NCBI GenBank assembly: GCA_905221605.1
Contig: CAJNDS010001779.1
Span: forward strand, 439,646 to 503,645
From: Symbiodinium natans
Taxonomy: Eukaryota; Sar; Dinophyceae; Suessiales; Symbiodiniaceae
Direction: 5' to 3'
DNA length: 64,000 nt
The notes under the pieces are model-generated. The model worked only from the letters and a program-made list of their open reading frames with translations, was not told the origin of the DNA and ran no database searches. Below are positions 49,128 through 62,900 of the stretch, one piece after another (within the stretch, counting starts at the first letter, position 1; every line of letters starts with the position of its first letter). A program made the position numbers and the translations under genes.

Positions 49128-49258
49128 CCCTAAACCCTAAACCCTAAACCCTAAACCCTAAACCCTAAACCCTAAACCCTAAACCCTAAACCCTAAACCC
49201 TAAACCCTAAACCCTAAACCCTAAACCCTAACCCTAAACCCTAAACCCCAAACCCCAA
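49128..49258 (-). repeat. Telomere-type array (CCCTAAA)
   Basis: About 18 C-strand units. Confidence 0.97.
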
Positions 49259-49461
49259 TCATGATCCCTTCTTGGGTACCCTTCTTCGACTTGTACTGAC
49301 CTGGTTGGAGGAGTATAGGTTGGTCTTGTCAGTGCCACAGGGGTCACGGAAATCATCAACTGTGGGCGAACCCCAAAATGGGGGCTACGTACCCTTGTTG
49401 GGGTCACATGCAAAAACACGGTTACCGTACTTGGGGGTATATGTAAGCGGGTCCTCTACCC

Positions 49462-49612
49462 AAACCCCCGGAAGAATCTAAAAAGTAGATCCCGCTACGG
49501 GTTCCTAAGAATGACCCGATAGTAGTAGAGGGGTACTATTTGGGTTATAAACCCTAAACCCCAAACCCTAAACACTCATAGGGTACTTCTTTTTGGATCC
49601 TCCCAGGGGGTC
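49462..49612. mobile_element. Inverted-repeat element, family 9, with short array
   Basis: Same ends; CCCTAAA-like units at about 49549-49575. Right-end fragment also at 52733-52757. Confidence 0.85.
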
Positions 49613-49674
49613 TTGGTATGTTGGACAAGTGGAGCTCATTCACCCCGCTCAAGTGCGGTCTGGGAGGGGGTTGG

Positions 49675-49797
49675 TACAGGGTGGGGCCCCCTTACTATAC
49701 TAACTGTAGTTAAGGGACTTATAACCTAACTTAGGGCCTTATAACCCAACTTAGGGCCCTTATAACTCTACTTATAACTAGGGGGCCCCACCCTGTA
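49675..49797 (+). mobile_element. Inverted-repeat element, family 1, copy 4
   Basis: 123 bp, same orientation as copy 1 and nearly identical to it, which suggests recent movement. Confidence 0.92.
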
Positions 49798-50469
49798 GGG
49801 TTTGTTGGAGAGCAGGTAGATGAGTAATCCCTTCCTCCTAGTACTAAAGGCCTCCCTATATTCAAATGTTCTTTTCCCCAAACCCCCCCCCCCCCCCCGG
49901 AGCGGCGCCCAGCCCAAAACTAAAACTGATTGAGATCTTGGCGGGCCGGCTTGAGCCGAGCCTTTTGGGATGTTCCTGGTCCTTTCCTTAATTTTGCTCA
50001 TATCTTCCTTTTGGGGGATATTGCCACGCCTCGTCACCAAGATTATGTTTCGGGTCCTCTGGATATAAGGCTCCGTTGTTTTTAGGCTCCGTTTGTAGTG
50101 GGAAGCCCCTGAAGAAACTGCTAAAGGAACCGGAGGAACCGGTTTCGTCTGCAGGGTATATGTCTGGGCCTCTATGAACAACAAAAGAATTTCCTGTGAT
50201 TTGCACCAAACCATCTGGTACCCTGATGCCCCGCACCGAAAAAAACTGCACGCAGTTGCGGCTGCCTGGTTCCCCCGCCGAGATGGGGGTGCCTCGGCTA
50301 TCGAAGGCGTCTCAGGGGTTCTGGAGCTTCCCTCTTATGACATGTCTTCGAGGCCCTTGAGGCTTTGAGGTCTTGTGCCAAAAACGAATGCCGAAGCAGC
50401 TCCCCCCCCTAATCCCGAAACCCTAAACCCTGAACCCTAAACCCAAACCCCTTAGACCCTCAACACCAG

Positions 50470-50556
50470 CTTCGGTGCTGTGGCCAACAGGAGGGCCATT
50501 GGAGTCGTCCGCTTCCATGCTGGTCATGGGGTCAGCGGACATGAGGAGCGACTGTG
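50470..50556 (-). CDS. Coding-like fragment with clustered Met codons
   Basis: Minus strand reads MSADPMTSMEADDSNGPPVG. Composition is that of an acidic N terminus, and the position suits a start exon for channel gene 1, but no junction ties it to exon 1. Confidence 0.35.
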
Positions 50557-50564
50557 TGTGTGTA

Positions 50565-50755
50565 GGGTTTAGGGTTTAGGGTTTAGGGTTTAGGGTTTAG
50601 GGTTTAGGGTTTAGGGTTTAGGGTTTAGGGTTTAGGGTTTAGGGTTTAGGGTTTAGGGTTTAGGGTTTAGGGTTTAGGGTTTAGGGTTTAGGGTTTATAG
50701 GGTATAGGGTTTAGGGTTTAGGGAGTTCAGGGTTCAGAGTTTAGGGTTTAGGGTT
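50565..50755 (+). repeat. Telomere-type array (TTTAGGG)
   Basis: About 20 near-perfect units, then diverged units. Confidence 0.98.
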
Positions 50756-51119
50756 GAGAGTCCAGACTGGGGATCAGGGCAAACGGGGATTCAGGGCCAG
50801 GTCGTCTGTCCTTCCCTGCGCGTCCAGCACAGGAAACCCTAAACCCTAAACCCTAAACCCTAAACTTGGGGGATCCGATGCTCCGGCTGGTGGGGGGGGG
50901 GGGGGGGGGGGGGGGGCCCTGCAGTGTTTGAGTCTCAGCTCGAGCCCGGCAAGTCGGGTGATGAGGCTTGTAGGGTTTAGGGGGCTGAGAGGGGGCAGAT
51001 ATAGGAGGGTTTAGGGCTTGGGGTTTAGGGTTTAGGGTTTAGGGTTTAGGGTTCAAGGTTTAGGGGGCTTGTAGGGCCTAAGGTGTCGTAGGGGATTTGA
51101 GGGTTGAAGAAAACTGATG

Positions 51120-51275
51120 CTTTCGATTTCGGCACGGGTGTTGGTGCTCTTTGAGCACCGTCGGAGTCTGGGCCTTAGTCGGTGGTCCCCCACCAGGCAC
51201 CTTAAACGCGCGCTCCGCAGCAAAGTCGAAAAGCAGGGCCAGGAAGCTTCCAGCGGATTGGGTTTACTCAGCTTG
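51120..51275 (-). CDS. Coding-like fragment between the channel genes
   Basis: Minus strand reads GSFLALLFDFAAERAFKVPG then GGPPTKAQTP, open and protein-like. Could be a 3' exon of channel gene 2; a loosely similar stretch is at 5425-5508. Not recognised. Confidence 0.35.
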
Positions 51276-51376
51276 GTGGCCCAGTGGAAGTACTAACATT
51301 TGGGTTGGCTATTTTTTATAAGGAAACCCATAACCAAAAAAAAAAAGGGTTAAGGGCACCACTGGGCTACCAAGGC
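51273..51376. mobile_element. Inverted-repeat element, family 3 (subtype)
   Basis: Long ends CTTGGTGGCCCAGTGG and complement. Confidence 0.85.
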
Positions 51377-52002
51377 AGGGTAGCTTCAGGACTCATCTGA
51401 ATGTGTGGTTCGTTGCGCGGGATTCGAGGGTTTGGGGCCGAGATGCACTGCCAACTTCATCGCATACTCTCAAGTGATAGCCATGGACCCGCATCCTCTG
51501 ACGCTATGCGCTCAGTTCGGTGCGTGGTGGGATGGTAGCATGAGGAGAGCTTCCCCGACTTGCATTGAGCATGGATACAGAGAGCGTCAAGACGTCATAG
51601 TCATGGCAGTCGCCAAGAAGGACGTGGACAAATGCGAAGGCCAATCAAACGTCCTCACGGGGAGGCGATGGTGTGCAGTTCTGCATCATCACCGCGGAGA
51701 AGGTCACTGGCCAATGAGCCCTAAACGGACTTACGCCCCATATACCAGACAATGGATTAGAGTAAGGGAGTACAGGATCCCAATCATTCTAAAAACCTAC
51801 AGTATAAACCCCTAAACTCTAAACCCCCAACCCCAAACCCCAAACCCTAAACCCTAAACCCTAGCCCTAAACCCTAAACCCTAAACGCAAAACCCCGCAT
51901 ATTTTTAGGGGCCGCGGCAGGTTGCTCTTAGAAAGCTTGGTCATGAACGGGCCCGAGGTTTCGGCTAACCCCCCAAAAGGCACCCGACGCATAAACAATA
52001 CC

Positions 52003-52115
52003 TGCTGGGAGGTTCAGGGTACGTATAAACCCAATGTATCACTGCACTTACAAGCCCCCTAAGTCCCCTAAGGAGGCTATAGGTAGACTTATCATCGGGG
52101 TTATATACCATGAAC
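52003..52115. mobile_element. Inverted-repeat element, family 4
   Basis: Uninterrupted diverged copy. Confidence 0.8.
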
Positions 52116-53702
52116 CTAGACCTGTTTGTGTTCCATGGAGCTGTTTTCTGCAACGTTTGCTATGGGATCCTCCTGAAGTTTAGGGTTTAGGGTTGTTTTA
52201 GGGTTTGGGGTCTAAGGCTTCACCTTGAATTCCCCCTTCTGTTTTGTTGTTATACTTCTACATATAGCCGTCTAAAATGCTTTGCTGGCTCTTCAATGCA
52301 GCAATGCCCGATGAGGTTGTGGGACGCGGCTGTGGACAGTGCGTGCTGTGTATTCGGCAGCCAGTCGCTTGATTCTCGCCTCGAGGACGGATCAGGACAG
52401 CTCTAAATACTTGGCGTGCAGGAAAATTGAGCAAAAGATGCCTCGATACTGTATGTTGAACGTATCGAAATCTATCTACAAAATTTCGAGCAATTCAAGG
52501 GCGACTGAAATTATCAGATTGCCCTGCGCCTTTCCAAAGCCAACTGCGCCAGGGTTTTGTCACCCACTCGCGGTGGCAGTGTGGACCTTCGCAGGATTTC
52601 GGAATTGGGAACCATAAACCTTAAACCCTAAACCCCAAACCCCAAACCCCAAACCCCAAACCCTAAACCCTAAACCCTCCCATCAGGAAGCAAGGGTACG
52701 AGTAGATAGGGAAACCCTACGTCCTAAGCGCCCCTCTATACTTTTGGATCCTCCCTTTGCATCAGCGAAGTTTTGACGCTGCTGGACGTCGGAACGCCAG
52801 CCGAAGCACCGAAAAAAAAACAAAAAAAATAACGAGGTTGCTCAGGTTTCGGGTTTCGGGTTCAGGGTTGAGCGTGTCCGAGCCTTAAAAAGGGTCCCCT
52901 TTGTTTGTTTAATTGAAGGGTTTCTATAGGGGGAACCTAAAGCCCCCACCCACCCCGCAGGGGGTCTGTGCTGGGCGTTCTAGCAACTGCGTCCCAGGGC
53001 GCGGATTCATGTAGCCAACGTAGCCCACACGAGGTGGCCGGCCTCTTCGGCTCAGGGCGTCGGGATCATCTGGGGCTGCAGGATTACGGCTATGATCCCC
53101 AGGTTTAGGGTTTAGAGTTTAGGGTTTAGGGTTTAGGGGTTCAGGGTTCATGGCAAGTGAACGGGGGGGCCTGAGGCCCAGTCGCCCGAGTGGCCAGGGG
53201 AGGCCCCCTCAACGCCTGGGGCGTGAGTGGAGCGCTCGCTCCTGCGGGTCCTGGTTGGCATCCTCGCGAGCTGCGGCGATGTTTACTTCTAGTGATTCTG
53301 GTGGGTTTCGGGTTTTAGTCGGGTTTGTCTGTGTGGCTATTCAGTTATTTTGTAGGCTTGTGGGGCTTTGATAGGTTTATCGGCTTTTTGTACGGGTTTG
53401 TAGGGTTTTTGGGGTTCAGGGGTTCAGGGGCCGAGCAGCTAAGTCAAGGCCCCGACCAGACCAGATAGCCAGCTCTGCAGCAACTGAGAGGCCCTTGAAA
53501 TGACCCTAAACCCTCAACCCTAAACCCCAAACCCTAAACCCTAAACCCTAACCCTATTAACCCTATTAACCCTATAAACCCTATTAACCCTATTAACCCT
53601 AACCCCTAAACCCTAAACCCTAAGCCCTAAACCCTAAACCACGGAAAGGCTCTGGGAGCCTCTCCTCTTCTCGCCCCTGAGGCAGCCCTCCGCATCTGCA
53701 AC

Positions 53703-53716
53703 ATCTTGGAACACGC
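53703..53716 (-). CDS. Channel gene 2: last assigned exon (3' end open)
   Basis: Starts GVFQD after CAG|GCG in phase with the exon above; similarity to gene 1 continues a few residues. Confidence 0.6.
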
Positions 53717-53916
53717 CTGAGGCATTCTTTCGGGTTTAGGGTTTAGGGTTTAGGGGTTCTCTGCCAATGCTTCCCCAAGTTCTTTGGCTGCTGTCGACGC
53801 TGCCGGGGACTTTGAGATTTCGGGACCGCAAATGAGTTGGACTCGCCTTAGTACTTAAACACTGCGAGAATCGATTCGTGCTGGTACATCGGTGGCATCG
53901 TGGACTGGGGCTCTAG

Positions 53917-53955
<39 letters not shown>

Positions 53956-56900
53956 AAGAGAGACAGAGAGAGAGAGAGAGAGAGAGCAAGGCAGAAAGCG
54001 AGAGAGAGGGAGACAGCATCAGTGAGAAAGGGAGGGACAGGGAAACGGAGACAGGGGGAGAGAGCGCGGGAACGTGGGTGCGTGTGCACTGCGTTAACCA
54101 GCCTTTACTGCGGACCATTTCAGATATGCCCAGCTAACGCACACCAGCAAACTTAAACATACTCATCGGGATATTTGGGTTCCGACACGCCACGTGTCCA
54201 AGCCCAAACCCTATGTGAAGAAGAAGCTACACCCTAAACCCTAAACCCTAAACCCTAAACCCTAAACCTCCAAGCCCCGTGTTGCAGACCGCCCGCGCCT
54301 TTCATGACATGCAGGGATCGGTCCAGTAGCTCCTCGGGAGTTTCGGAAGCTGAGGGAGCCCTGGGGAGTCGGGTTTAGGGTTTAGGGTTGAGGGTTTAGG
54401 GTTTAGGGTTTAGGGTTTGGCCCTACACCTCAGGACTTTCTAGGGCTTACTTGGTTTGTAGGGTGTTGCAGGGTTTACAGGGTTGGGAGGGTGTCACAGG
54501 GTTTCTAGGATCCAAAGAGGCCTGCAAGTCAAACAATGTTCGGTCTAGGGTTTAGGGTTTTTTTTTTAGGGTTTAGGGTTTAGGGCTTAGGGTTTAGGGT
54601 TCAGGGTTCAGGGTTTAGGGTTTTAGGGTTTAGGGTTTAGGGCGTTTCCTCCCTCCGGCGCGCCTTGTTGGATGCCACCAGGAGCCGCTCTGCCCTGGCC
54701 AGCGCTGACTTCAGCGAGTCCTTTGGTGTTTTTTTTAGGGTTTAGGGCTTAGGGTTTCGGGTGTAGGGTTTTTGCTGCAGGGGTTTTGTGGGCTTAGGGT
54801 TTGGGGTCCGCTGCGATGTTTGTTGAGTAGCTTTAAGCTAACTACCTGAAGTATAGTAATGAATGTATATTATAGAAATAGTTCTCCTCGTGCGAATATC
54901 CCTAGACCTACCCATGAACTTCCGATTCAGGGTCAGCGTCGGGCTTCACGAAGCCTAGGTGGACTTAAAAGGAGACGCCTCTTATACCCCGTATATACCC
55001 TACACAAATGAAAGGCCCCATACTTCAGAACCCTTTTAAAGGGGATCTTGGCTGCACTTAGGAGGGTAGCTATGAAGTAAACTTTTAGCTGCCTTGTTAA
55101 GAAACCCAATACACCCCAAAACGCTAAGGATCTAAAGCTACAGTAAAGCGCCACAAAGGGATGAGGGGATCACATGAAGTGGGCCCATGAAACTACCCTT
55201 AGAACAATTCATGGTTCGACATGGACTCAGATTATGCAGTCTTCGGCGTCTTGGGTAAGAGGAAGGGATATGTCCCCTCGATGCTGCGGGCCGAACAAGG
55301 TTTCTGGGGATGTCTTGGGGGGGCTCGCAGACTCGGGTCGCAGTCGGTGGATGTCAGTGTGCTTTGGTGATCTCCGAAAAACCGCCCTTCTGCCCTTGAA
55401 GCACCCCCAAGCCCTAAACCCTAAACCCTGAACCCTCAACCCTAAGAAGCCCCGAGTTCCTGCAACCCTCTAAGCCCCAAGAGCTCTGCAGCCCCCCCGC
55501 CTCCCCAGGCAGCGCCACGAACTTGTCGAAAGGCTGGAACGACTTCCTCTGCTCGTGCAGGAGGTCCTCGGGGCACTCCGGACGCCCGGAGTCCGTGGCA
55601 CCGAGGGTTTAGGGTTTCGGGTTGGGGGTTTAGGGTTTAGGGTTTAGGGCTTGGGGTTTAGGGCTTGGGTTTAGGGCTTGGGGTCTAGGGTTTGGAGTTT
55701 AGGGTTTGGGGTTTAGGGTTTAGGGCTGCAAGAGGACGGGTACCCCAAAGCCCACCACCTTCCCAGAACCCGCTTAAAGACTTCTTCCTTTGTCTAAGCA
55801 AAGAAGTTTTAAGACATTTACAGACACGGATCAGGCCAAAAGTTCCGAAGCCCTAAGCCCTACACATTATCATCACCCTGAACCCAAACCGTTCGAACAG
55901 TATGAGGCCACTTACTCGGGGGTCAATCCTAAACCCTAAACCCTAAACCCTAAACCCTAAACCCTAAACCCTAAACCCTAAACCCTAAACCCTAAACCCA
56001 AGAGCCGTCAAGCAACGAAAAATAACAAGCGCGCCTTGTCTAGATCGGGGGTGCCCGACTTGCGAGGTGGCTCTGTCACAGCGTCCGAAGCCTCGGGGGT
56101 CCCTTTTAGGGTTTAGGGTTTAGGGTTTAGGGTTTAGGGTTTAGGGTTTAGGGTTTAGGGTTTAGGGTTTAGGGCTTAGGGTTTAGGGCTAAGCTTACTG
56201 TTGGTTCGAGGGAATGAGGGAGTGAGGACCCGACAATCCCCCCCCCCTTTTTACCCGCTAGATGATTACGTTGGGTACCCTCATTCCCTCCCTACGAACC
56301 AACAGTTGGTCTTGGGGGTCTTCCAGGGTTCCCTTGGGTGGGGAGGGGGGCGGGGGTTAGAGCGGTTCGAGGTTGAAGGTGTGGGTCTGGGGGGATGTGC
56401 TAGTTCTTAGTAAAAAGAAGAAGGGAAACGACGGTTCCTGACATTGCTTCTTCAAGGGACCGTAGACTACACACTTTACACAGACATCCACTTCCCTCCT
56501 TGTTCTCCAGACTTACTGAGTGTAGGGGCTTCTGTGCAAGCATGGCACGTGCTAGCCCCCAACCCTGAACACTCAACCCTTCTGAGATTCTGAGCACTGA
56601 ACCTTCAAACCCTTCGAAACCAACACGAGTCCATGGATGATGCAAGAATTGCAGGCTGGGACGTGGATTCTTGAAAGCCCCGACAGACGCACAGAGTTTC
56701 TCCATCGTTTGCAGGTGGGGGCATGCAGGAAGGTGTTAGGGTTTAGGGTTTAGGGTTTAGGGTTTAGGGTTTAGGGTTTAGGGTTTAGCACCCTAAACCT
56801 GAGATCCGATGCCTCTGACACTCTTCAACTCCAGGTGACGTCATCTTCCGACATCTCCTTCTGAGTGGGTGCCGTGCTTGCTGTCACTGTCCTGGGCTTG

Positions 56901-59900
56901 GGAGATCTTTTTTGCCGACTTTCACAAATTGGGACCCTTTTGGAGTGTCCCTCTAAGGGGATTCTCTTCTATTTGGGGACGAAGAGGGGTACTCCTACTC
57001 TAGAAAGCTACAGCAAGCAGGGGGTAGGTTCCCACCTTCAGGGGCCCTGTTCCGCTGTACCTTGGGATGCTCACCCTGATACTAACAATCCTTAGTAGAG
57101 ATTGTCAGAGGGGGCTACATAATCCCTATTAAGGCCTGGTAGTATAAGGGGGGAACACCCCAAGCTGTGTCGCTGTATCCCTGAAATTTGCTATTAAGCT
57201 GCTTCAGTATTCACTCAACGGTGAGGACTCTGACATGTCACGGGTTCTGGAATCCGAGCGCTGACCTTGCCACGTCTAAATCCTGTAAAGCCCAGGCCAT
57301 CAAGCCTGCACCAGCAAGTAGGAAGGCACCACGGCACTCTGAAACAATGCCATTACAACTTGGGATGTTCCCCCCCCCCCCCCCCCTTATACTAACAGTC
57401 CCTAACAGGGATTCTAGTTCCCAATTAAAAGGAGCTGCTAGCATAAGGGGGAACATCCCGGCCATCGCATCTGCATTGACAGCACTTGTTGAATCCATCG
57501 GCGTTCCGAGCCTGGCGCCGGACCCACGCCTTTCAGCCCGCACCGGCACGGGATCCCGCGAAGTCTGCGCCATCAAGCCCTTCTTGAGTTTCTGAGGCAG
57601 CGAGTCCTCCTGAATCCTGAACCCCATCATGAGGCCAATTGTCCCGCCCCCCCCGCCCAGAAAAAAAAACAAACAACTCACCACTCTCACGCCCACATGC
57701 AGCCCAGGCTGCGCCATGTCTGGGATCTGGTCCCAGTGGGTCCTGGCAACTCAGCATGCGATCTCTCACTTATTTAGGGTTTAGGGTTTAGGGTTTAGGG
57801 TTTAGGGTTTAGGGTTTCGAGTTTGGGGTTTAGGGTTAGGCTGTAGGGGCGGCCTGTTTATCTGTTGCCCCAATACCTTCATGTAGCCCCTAGCCATGCC
57901 CCTATTCACAGAAATCCTACTTAAAGAGACCACCAACCCAATAACCAACTAGGTATCTGTAGGTCGAACTTTGAAGGTCCATCGTGCTGACATGCAACCT
58001 GCAAAGAACACTACTTGGAAGCCCAACAACCATGTTGTGCTAAGGGCACACTTTTTTGGGGGTTCGTTCCTTGAGAGTACATGACACAAACTTCTGTACG
58101 CCGTGCCTAGAGGGGAGACGATAAGAGGAAGGCCTGTCGGGAGCTCGGTCTTACATATTACATATTTCATGTCCAGAGAAGAAACTGAATAAATACAAAG
58201 TATATACATTATATTCCCGATACAACTTGAAATTAATGTAAGCTACCAAAAAGTACACCTTTCAAGTACATGGGGACCTGTACTATGCTGAGATTACCTT
58301 TGGCGTGAAGGACGTCCGGGTTTGCTCCAACAATGGTCCCTTTTTCGGGGTTCCTATTCTAATACGGAGCCTTGTTTAAGGTTCAGGGTTTCGGGCTGCA
58401 TACAGGGTACCCGGGTACCCAACAAAAAAACGCAGTCTAGATAAGACCCCTAAACCCTAAACCCTAAACCCTAAACCCTAAACCCTAAACCCTAAACCCT
58501 AAACCCTAAACCCTAAACCCTAAACCCTACCCCTACTCATGTCCTGCGTTCTTGCAGATGGTGAGACAAGCCATCAGAAGGCAGAACTCAACGACACAGA
58601 GCCTCCCTTGAAGCATAAAGCCTATGGTATCCCAAGATGAAGCCAGTTTTAACTCTTAAAAAAAAATGAAGTATATGTAGCTACCGCGAACCTCCAAGTA
58701 ACCCCGTAAGCTCCCAACAAACAACACCTGGGAGGACCCTAAACCCTAAACCCTAAACCCTAAACCCCAAACCGAAAACCGAAAACCCTAAACCCTAAAC
58801 CCTAAACCCTAAACCCTAAACCCTAAACCCTAAACCCTAAACCCTAAACCCTAAACCCTAAACCCTAAACCCTAAACCCTAACCCTAAACCCTAAGCCCT
58901 AAACCCTAAACCCTAAACCCCAAACCCAAGCGCATTGAAGCAGGTGGCGGCTCATCATCTCCGGGGCCGACATGTTCCCAGAGGCGATCGAGACGGTAGC
59001 TGACGTCCTGCACTGTAATCAGCCAGGAAGTCTGCTCAGACCCCTTGAACGCCTAGGGTTTAGGGTTTAGGGTTTAGGGTTTAGGGTTTAGGATGTCCTA
59101 GGTCCGTTGAGGGAGGCCTTTCTCTGCGCCCATTTGAGGAGAAGTATGCGCAGCACTTAAAGAAAAAACAAAAAAACATGGTGTGGCTCTCGATCCCTGA
59201 TGGTCTCATTCTGCGCTCCTGCTGCGCGGCGGGAGGTTCATGGTGAGGCAGGGCTATACGCACCCCAACTTATATAAGGCTATAGCCATCGCTGCTCTAC
59301 TTCTAACCCTAAACCCTAAACCCTAAACCCTAAGTACCTGTGAACCTCCAAGTAGGAGCGGCTAAATATTTGGGGACTGCTTGGTCGAGCAGGTGTTCGG
59401 CGCTAGGACAGCCTTAAACCCTAACCCTGACCCCGATAAACCCTGAGATAAATCCCTAAACCCTAAACCCTATAAACCCCAAACCTTAGTCCCTATAAAC
59501 CCTTAAAAACCCTAAACCCTACACCCTACTCCACCCTACACCCTAAAGGCTAAACCCTTCAAGGGAGCACTCGGCACCAGGCCACGTCCTCGATGAATGC
59601 TTCCTGTTGCTGCATGTAACCTTGCTTGGAGGCTTTTCTGATTGGGGTTTAGGGTTTAGCGTTTAGGGTTCAGGGTTTCAGGCTTACAGTTTAGGGTGTG
59701 TTAGCTATGAATATGGATAGCGGGAGCTCGACTGAGGTTCTAAATGTAGTTCTTCCTCTCACTACCCGTGAACCAATGGGGAAAAAAAGAAACTTCCCTC
59801 AGCCCTAAACACCTAGACACCGAACACCTAAACACCTAGACACCGAACACCTAAACACCTCAACCCTAAACCCTAAAAACACAACCAAAGACCTCCAAAC

Positions 59901-62900
59901 CCAAAAGGAGACCCAAAACACACACCCTCAACTTCCTATGGCCCAAACATGCCCAAACCACAAACCAAAACAAGATCTCATCAACCCAAAAACAACCCCA
60001 CAAAAGGGGGGGGGGGGGGGGGGGGGGGGGAGTTTCCGAAATTTGGGCTAGCTTTTTGGGGGTCCTTAATTATAAGGGAATCCTACTATTTGGGGATCTG
60101 AGTTGGGCCTCCCCTATTTCCGCAACCCCCCAACATCTCACTGAAACCCAACCAGAACACAAGAGCAGCCCAGCAAAATCTCACTGAAACCCAACAAGAC
60201 CAAAAGCAGCCCAACAAAATCTCATTGAAACCCAACCAACAAGACCAAAAGCACCCCACCAAAATCTCACTGAAACCCCTGGCAGCCAGGCCGGGCCGCG
60301 CATGAGGTTGTACTTAATGAAGCGTGTTGCGGTCTTGGACTCATGAACCCATCCTGGGGGTGTTCAACCCCTAAACCCTAAACCCTAAACCCTAAACCCT
60401 AAACCCTAAACCCTAAACCCTAAACCCTAAACCCTAAACCCTAACCCCAAACCCTAAACCCTCAACCCTGGGGTTCCAGGGTGGGTGACTTTCGAGGGCT
60501 AGAAACCGCATCCATGGCTTTAGGTAAATGGCTCTGGAGGGGCTTCAGAAGGCTTGCTCGAGATTTATATGAGCGTCGGATTTTATTTGCTGGCGGGCGC
60601 AATGAGCCTATTTTAATGTTCGGTCCCTGATCTCGTTTGCCTTAAAACACCTCTTCCGGGCCAATGTCGTCTTAAGGGGTGATCTCGTTCAGTATTAAAT
60701 AGTACTTGGAGTGTAGTGAGTGGTATAGTTGCCCTTAACCTTCGCCCGGTAACCCATAGTGCTTCTCTGAACAACTCTGTCATTTCCACCCGTTTACGGT
60801 TAGGGTTTAGGGAGCAGGGCTCAAGTTGTTGCGAAGACGTGCCCCAGTCCTCTTGTTGCCTCCGTGGAAAGCAACTGAACAGGAGACACTTCACTCCAAA
60901 ACTGGCCCTAAACCTTCCAGCCTTGTCTCAATAACTCCTAAACCCTAATCCTTGTGACTGTGCCTCTCATGGCCCTCTGGCTTCCCTAGCTGCCTTCGTG
61001 CAATTTTTTGATCACGTTTGGATCACGTTTAGATCTCGTTTGGGATCGGCAGCAATCTCCAGGCCCGCCAGACCCCACATCCCCTCAATCCCCAACCTGG
61101 GCCGAAGCGGTTGAGCCTCAAAGGCTTCTGAGTCTAAGCGGTTCAAAGCACAGCCGCCGTTCCCAGCGAGCAGCTTTTGCCAGCAATAGCCTACGCGAAA
61201 CCAACTCTTCATCGTTTAGCGAACGCCTTCACACAACTATATACATGGTGTCTATGTATATATAACTAAACAAAGGCTTAGTTATACATATATATATAAT
61301 ATAGGTACAGATAAGGATTATGTATGCAGTAAATGCAAGTAAACAAGTACAAGTATAAATCCTTCATTCTACAACATGATCTCGTTTGATGTTCGGCCCC
61401 GATCTCGTTACCGAGAGAGAGCGACACCCCAACCAAAAAATAGGGCACATCCAAAGTAACTCTGCTCGTGCGTAAATAAAAGCGGTTGCTCATATGGGGC
61501 TTAGGATTCTAGAGGGCCTTGCAGGGGCGGCTTCTTGCGGCTTTTTGGGGTTAGAAGGGGCCTGTAGAGGGCTTCAAATGGCCCTTGAAACTCTCAAACC
61601 CTTCGATGTAGAGGACCGTAGAAGTTAAACCTCTCAATCTCCTCTCAAATGGGGCTCGGCTGAGGGGTAGATCCCCAAACCCTAAACCCTAAACCCTAAG
61701 CCCTAGACCCTAAACCCTACTCGGCAATCTCTCAAGGCCATGCGCTATGCGGAGCGTGCAACACTCTGATCATCGTTTGGGTAACCCTAAACCCTAAACC
61801 CTAGCAAGACCCCTGAGACGTGGCTCGGCTGAGAGGTGTGATAAACTCTTCCGCTTCGACAGTGCCGGAGCCGTCCGCATCGATCATGTAGAAGAGCTGC
61901 TCAAGGTCCACCTGCCCCCAGGGTTTAGACGGATCAGGGTTTAGGGTTTAGGGTTTAGGGTTTAGGGGTTTAGGGTTTAGGGTTTAGACGGATTAGGGTT
62001 TCGGGTTTGACGGTTTAAAGGTTTTCGGGGTTTGGTGTTTAATGGCCTTGGGCTTCTAGGATGTTAAGGGTTAGGGCTTTCAGGCATTTGTTGTTTCAGG
62101 CCTTGAGCTTCATACTGGTAGGGCCCATGGTTAACCCCTAAATCGTGAACCCTACACCCTAAACCCTAAACCCTAAACCCTAAACCAACTCCAAGTACCT
62201 AACCGCAGTGGTATGAATCATGGGGCCCTGTCAACGCTGCACTATGCTTCCCGATTCTTAGAAGCGAAATTGTGCAGTCAACTACCCCAAAGCTTTCCCT
62301 CAAAGGGGTATATAGGGGGGATATTGTAAGCGCTAAACCCTAAACCCTAAACCCTAAACCCTAAACCCAAAACCCTAAACCCTGTGTTTTTTTTCCGAAG
62401 ATGCCATCGCTTGGCCTCATCGATGTCCATAACACGAAGACGGCTCTGCAGCTCGCGGTCCTCCCCGGGGTTTAGGGTTTGGGGTTTGGGGTTTGGGGTT
62501 TAGGGTTTAGGGTTGAGGGTTTAGGGTTTAGGGTTTAGGGTTTAGGGTTTAGGGTTTGGGGTTTAGGGTTTGGGGTTTAGGTTTACTGTTTGGGGTTTAG
62601 GGCCTAGGGCTTGGGGTTTAGGTTTAGGGCTTAGGGTTTGGGGTTCAGGGCTTGGGGTTTAGGGGTTGGCCTGGGCCTTTGCTGCTCATGCGGAGCAATC
62701 GGGCCCCACACGGAGTCCTGTCGCACACCCTCGATCAGCTCGGGCAAGGTCACCTTGGAGTTTAGGGTTAAGGGTTCAGGGTTCAGGGTTTAGGGTTCAG
62801 GGCTTGGGGCTTCGTGTCATAGCTCACAACAGACAACATTTGGTTGCTCTTTGTCTCTTATGGAAGTGCTAAAGAAACCTGCATACCCTAAACCCCAAAA

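Noticed and set aside
53855-54137. Arg/Glu or Ser/Leu repeat proteins
   Set aside because: Translations of a GA microsatellite on the two strands.
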